Source: an uncultured Collinsella sp. (lineage in GTDB: Bacteria > Actinomycetota > Coriobacteriia > Coriobacteriales > Coriobacteriaceae). Taken from it: 8,328 bases of DNA. Below the pieces are notes generated by a model. It was not told the origin of the DNA, ran no database searches, and saw only the letters and a program-made list of their open reading frames with translations. Where the stretch lies: contig UQZI01000082.1 of the NCBI GenBank assembly GCA_900545555.1, positions 1 to 8,328 on the forward strand, in the 5' to 3' direction. Both the position numbers and the translations under genes were made by a program. Below, one piece after another: positions 5,564 to 8,328 of the stretch (position 1 is the stretch's first letter; every line of letters starts with the position of its first letter).

Positions 5564-7021
5564 ATGAGCGACTGCGAATCCATGTCTGCCGAGGTGCGCG
5601 GCCGCCTGCGTTCCATTCCCGCCGTTCACGAGCTGCTTGCCGAGTGGCCGGTCATGAAGGCTGCTGGCGATGCAGGCGACACGATGGTACGCGAGGCGAT
5701 TGACGCCGAGCTCGATGCCGAGCGCGCGGCGATTCGCTCCGGCGCCCCTGCAAGGAACAAGCGCGAGCTCGCCTTGGCAATTGAGCAGCGGACCCATCGC
5801 CTGTCGCTGCCGACCCTGCGCCCTGCCGTCAACGCGACGGGCGTTGTGATTCACACCAATCTGGGCCGCGCTCCGCTCGCTCCCGCGGCGGTGCAGGCGG
5901 TGACCGATGTCGCCCGAGGCTACAGCACGCTTGAGTATGACGTCTCAACCTGCGCTCGCGGGGGCCGAAAAGAGCATGCCGCGCGTCTGCTGCGCACGCT
6001 CACGGGGGCGCAGGACGCCTTAGTTGTCAACAACAATGCCGCCGCGGTGCTGTTGGTGCTTGCCGCGCATGCCTTCGGCAAAGAGGTCATCGTGAGCCGC
6101 GGCGAGCTTGTCGAGGTGGGCGGCAGCTTCCGCATCCCCGACATCATGGCGGCTTCGGGTGCCAAGCTTGTCGAGGTTGGCTCTACCAACCGCACACATC
6201 TGGATGATTATCGAAACGCCATCACGCCCAACACGGCGATGATCCTCAAAGTCCATCCTTCCAACTACCGTATCGAGGGCTTCCACGAGGAGGTTTCCGT
6301 GGCGGAGCTTTCTGCGCTGGCGCATGAACATGGCCTGTTGCTTTACGAGGACCAAGGCTCAGGCGCTTTGCTTGCAGATGGGGTACTCGCCGATGCGGGG
6401 GAGAGGCCCACGTCCGTGTCTCTTGGCGCCGGCGTTGACGTCGTCTCGTGCTCGGGCGACAAGCTGCTCGGCGCCTCGCAGGCGGGCATTATTCTCGGTA
6501 GCGCCCAAGTAATCGCCGCCTGCGCTTCGCATCCGCTCATGCGCGCGCTTCGTCCCGGCAAGCTCACACTCGCGGCGCTCGAGGCCACCCTGCGTCTGTA
6601 TGTGGCCGGTCCCGATACGGCACATCGTGAGATCCCGGTGCTCAACATGCTTTCCGGCGCGCCGGTTCCGCTTGATCGTCAGGCCAAGCGCCTGCACGAC
6701 CGCATGCTGCGCAAGCTTCGCGACTCTCAGTTCGAGGAGGCGGTGGAGCTGCAGGTTGTCGAGGGCGCCTCTGCCCCGGGCGGCGGGTCGCTGCCGACCG
6801 TCGAGCTCCCAACTTTTTGCGTTGCCGTTTGCCCCGTCGATGGGCGCCTGTCCGCCGATGGCCTAAAGCGCGCTATGGTACAGGAGTCCGATACGCCGGT
6901 CGTGACGCGCGTGCAGCATGGTCAGGTACTGTTTGACGTTCGCACGCTTTTGCACGATACCGACCTTGATCTGTGCGCGTCCGCGTTGGCCGATGCCGTG
7001 CGGGCGGGTTTGCATCGATGA
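5564..7021 (+). CDS. selA: L-seryl-tRNA(Sec) selenium transferase (selenocysteine synthase)
   Basis: This PLP enzyme converts Ser-tRNA(Sec) to Sec-tRNA(Sec) using selenophosphate from SelD. The 485-residue product is slightly longer than E. coli SelA (463). Family blocks are clear: an N-terminal helical region (about 1-85, with IPAVHELL), HTNLGRA (from H97), VVNNNAAAVLL, VSRGELVEVGGSFRIPD, STNRTHLDDY, KVHPSNY, and SGDKLLG with the PLP lysine at K300 (E. coli K295). RALRPGKLTLAALEATLRLY and a Gly-rich GGGSLPTVELP block follow. I chose the ATG at 5564 because GAAAGG lies six bases upstream; the in-frame ATG at 5513 has no ribosome binding site. The stop overlaps the selB start (ATGA), so the two are translationally coupled. 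selD and the tRNA(Sec) gene are not in the window. Confidence 0.96.
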   Translation: MSDCESMSAEVRGRLRSIPAVHELLAEWPVMKAAGDAGDTMVREAIDAELDAERAAIRSGAPARNKRELALAIEQRTHRLSLPTLRPAVNATGVVIHTNLGRAPLAPAAVQAVTDVARGYSTLEYDVSTCARGGRKEHAARLLRTLTGAQDALVVNNNAAAVLLVLAAHAFGKEVIVSRGELVEVGGSFRIPDIMAASGAKLVEVGSTNRTHLDDYRNAITPNTAMILKVHPSNYRIEGFHEEVSVAELSALAHEHGLLLYEDQGSGALLADGVLADAGERPTSVSLGAGVDVVSCSGDKLLGASQAGIILGSAQVIAACASHPLMRALRPGKLTLAALEATLRLYVAGPDTAHREIPVLNMLSGAPVPLDRQAKRLHDRMLRKLRDSQFEEAVELQVVEGASAPGGGSLPTVELPTFCVAVCPVDGRLSADGLKRAMVQESDTPVVTRVQHGQVLFDVRTLLHDTDLDLCASALADAVRAGLHR

Positions 7022-8328
7022 GTGCGCGCGAGCTTGTCGAGTGTCCCGTTGTCGTTGGAACGGCAGGACACGTCGACCACGGAAAGTCGGTCCTTATCGA
7101 GGCGCTGACCGGCAAAAATCCCGACCGTCTGGAGGTCGAACGCCGCCGAGGCATGACTACGGAGCTCGGCTTTGGCGAGCTCGAGCTTCCCAGCGGCAAG
7201 CTTGTCGGCCTGGTCGACGTGCCCGGGCATGCGCACTACCTGCGCGCGATGGTACAGGGTGCCACCGGCGTGGGCGTTGCGTTGCTGGTGGTTTCTGCCG
7301 TTGAGGGCGTGATGCCGCAGACGCGAGAGCACGTGTACGTGTTGGAGCTGTTGGGCGTGAGGCACCTCGTGGTGGCGCTCACGATGCGCGATCTGGCCGA
7401 TGACGAGACGGCGGAGCTCGCCGAGCTCGACGTGATGGACTTCCTCAGCGATACCGTCTTTGCCGATGCGCCCGTGGTGCCTGTTTCCTCGCGCACGGGC
7501 GTGGGCATCGAGGACGTTCGCCTTGCCCTCGATGCCGCCATCGACTCTTTCCTGGCCGATGCCGCATCCCGCCCGGTGCGCCCCGGTCTGGCCCCGCGCC
7601 TGCCCATCGACCGCTGCTTCACCATCAAGGGATCCGGGACGGTCGTCACGGGCACGCTTCACGATGCCCCCGTAGCGGTGGGCGACGAGCTCGTCTCATG
7701 TCCCGCGGGCGTGTGCTGCCGCGTGCGCGCGATTCAGGTGCATGGTGATACTCCTCGGGCGTTGCCCGGACAGCGCGCGGCGCTCAACATCGTGGGCGAC
7801 GGTGCGGGCGACCTTCCGCGTGGCGAGGTCCTCTGCGGGTCTGGTGCCGAGGGCTCGACGCTCAGGCTCATCGCCCGCTTCACGTATCTGGGGCGCGAGG
7901 GCACCAAGCCCGCGCCCTTCGAGTCCGGTACGCGCGTGCATGTGATGGCGGGCACGGCGGAGGTCCTCGGCCGAATCATGCTCATGGAGGGTGAGGGTCC
8001 TATTGAGGCTGGCGAGACCCGCATCGTGCAGGTCCGTCTGGAGGAGCGCCTTCCCGTGCGATCGGGCGACGGCCTCATTGTGCTCGCGTTCTCGCCGGTG
8101 GTGCTTATCGGCGGCGGTCGTGTTCTTCTTTCGCGGTGTCGCCGCTCGCGCGTCCTCTCCGCGGGCGAGTGCGCGCTGCTCGGGGCTCTGGATGCCGACG
8201 ACCGCGCCGCCGCCGTTGCCGCATGGTTGGGGCTGCAGCGCCTGCCCGTGCCTGCCGCGGCCGCAGCCCGTGCTCTCGATCTTTCGGGTGCCGAGGCGGC
8301 TGCGCTCCTGCACGGGGCGGTTTCCTCG
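7018..8328 (+). CDS. selB: Selenocysteine-specific elongation factor (3' partial)
   Basis: SelB is the EF-Tu-like GTPase that carries Sec-tRNA(Sec) to UGA codons by binding a SECIS hairpin in the mRNA. Codon 437 is cut by the window end; E. coli SelB has 614 residues, so the SECIS-binding winged helices are missing. The G domain shows G1 GHVDHGKS (17-24), G2 RRRGMTTELGF (42-52) and G3 DVPGH (67-71). VEGVMPQTREH follows, then a G4-like TMRD (122-125) and G5-like SSR (157-159). Domain II begins with DRCFTIKGSGTVVTGTL (198-214), followed by PGQRAALNIVGD and a domain III-like barrel, then Ala-rich helical sequence at the start of the C-terminal half. The start ATG overlaps the selA stop. G4 normally reads TKxD in SelB; here Lys is Met. 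Confidence 0.95.
   Translation, partial: MSARELVECPVVVGTAGHVDHGKSVLIEALTGKNPDRLEVERRRGMTTELGFGELELPSGKLVGLVDVPGHAHYLRAMVQGATGVGVALLVVSAVEGVMPQTREHVYVLELLGVRHLVVALTMRDLADDETAELAELDVMDFLSDTVFADAPVVPVSSRTGVGIEDVRLALDAAIDSFLADAASRPVRPGLAPRLPIDRCFTIKGSGTVVTGTLHDAPVAVGDELVSCPAGVCCRVRAIQVHGDTPRALPGQRAALNIVGDGAGDLPRGEVLCGSGAEGSTLRLIARFTYLGREGTKPAPFESGTRVHVMAGTAEVLGRIMLMEGEGPIEAGETRIVQVRLEERLPVRSGDGLIVLAFSPVVLIGGGRVLLSRCRRSRVLSAGECALLGALDADDRAAAVAAWLGLQRLPVPAAAAARALDLSGAEAAALLHGAVSS

Overview
The window looks like a high-GC, Gram-positive gut actinobacterium of the class Coriobacteriia, most like Collinsella. This rests on the GC-rich coding sequence, a sortase-anchored surface protein made of MBG/Ig-like domains with an Asp-Pro-Lys-rich wall spacer, and formate transport next to selenocysteine genes. 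It is a recognition from content, not a database match. All real genes are on the + strand.

Layout. Positions 1-2507 hold the 3' part of a large cell-wall-anchored adhesin-like protein, whose visible part contains two copies of a roughly 207-residue module spaced exactly 471 codons apart. A strong intrinsic terminator follows (2573-2607). Next is brnQ, a branched-chain amino acid carrier (2626-3984). A consensus promoter (3996-4024) then drives tRNA-Pro(UGG) and tRNA-Gly(UCC). Behind tRNA-Gly is a structured, non-coding segment (4294-4415) whose ends are copies of the 3' end of that tRNA, one inverted and one direct. An FNT-family formate/nitrite channel follows (4541-5377), then an 85-bp near-palindromic hairpin element (5401-5485). 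Last come selA (5564-7021) and the 5' three quarters of selB (7018 to the window end), translationally coupled through an ATGA overlap.

How the genes fit together. SelA converts Ser-tRNA(Sec) to Sec-tRNA(Sec) and SelB brings it to UGA codons, so the 3' part of the window is selenoprotein machinery. An FNT channel just upstream fits a physiology in which a selenium-dependent formate dehydrogenase uses formate, although no such enzyme lies in the window. The surface protein and brnQ appear to be independent units.

The points most worth following up are the tRNA-Gly-derived element, the hairpin repeat before selA, an altered G4 motif (TMRD in place of the usual TKxD) in SelB, and a sharp loss of internal homology at position 46. 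That break may mark an assembly join or a recombination boundary. I see no CRISPR array, transposase gene or phage gene.
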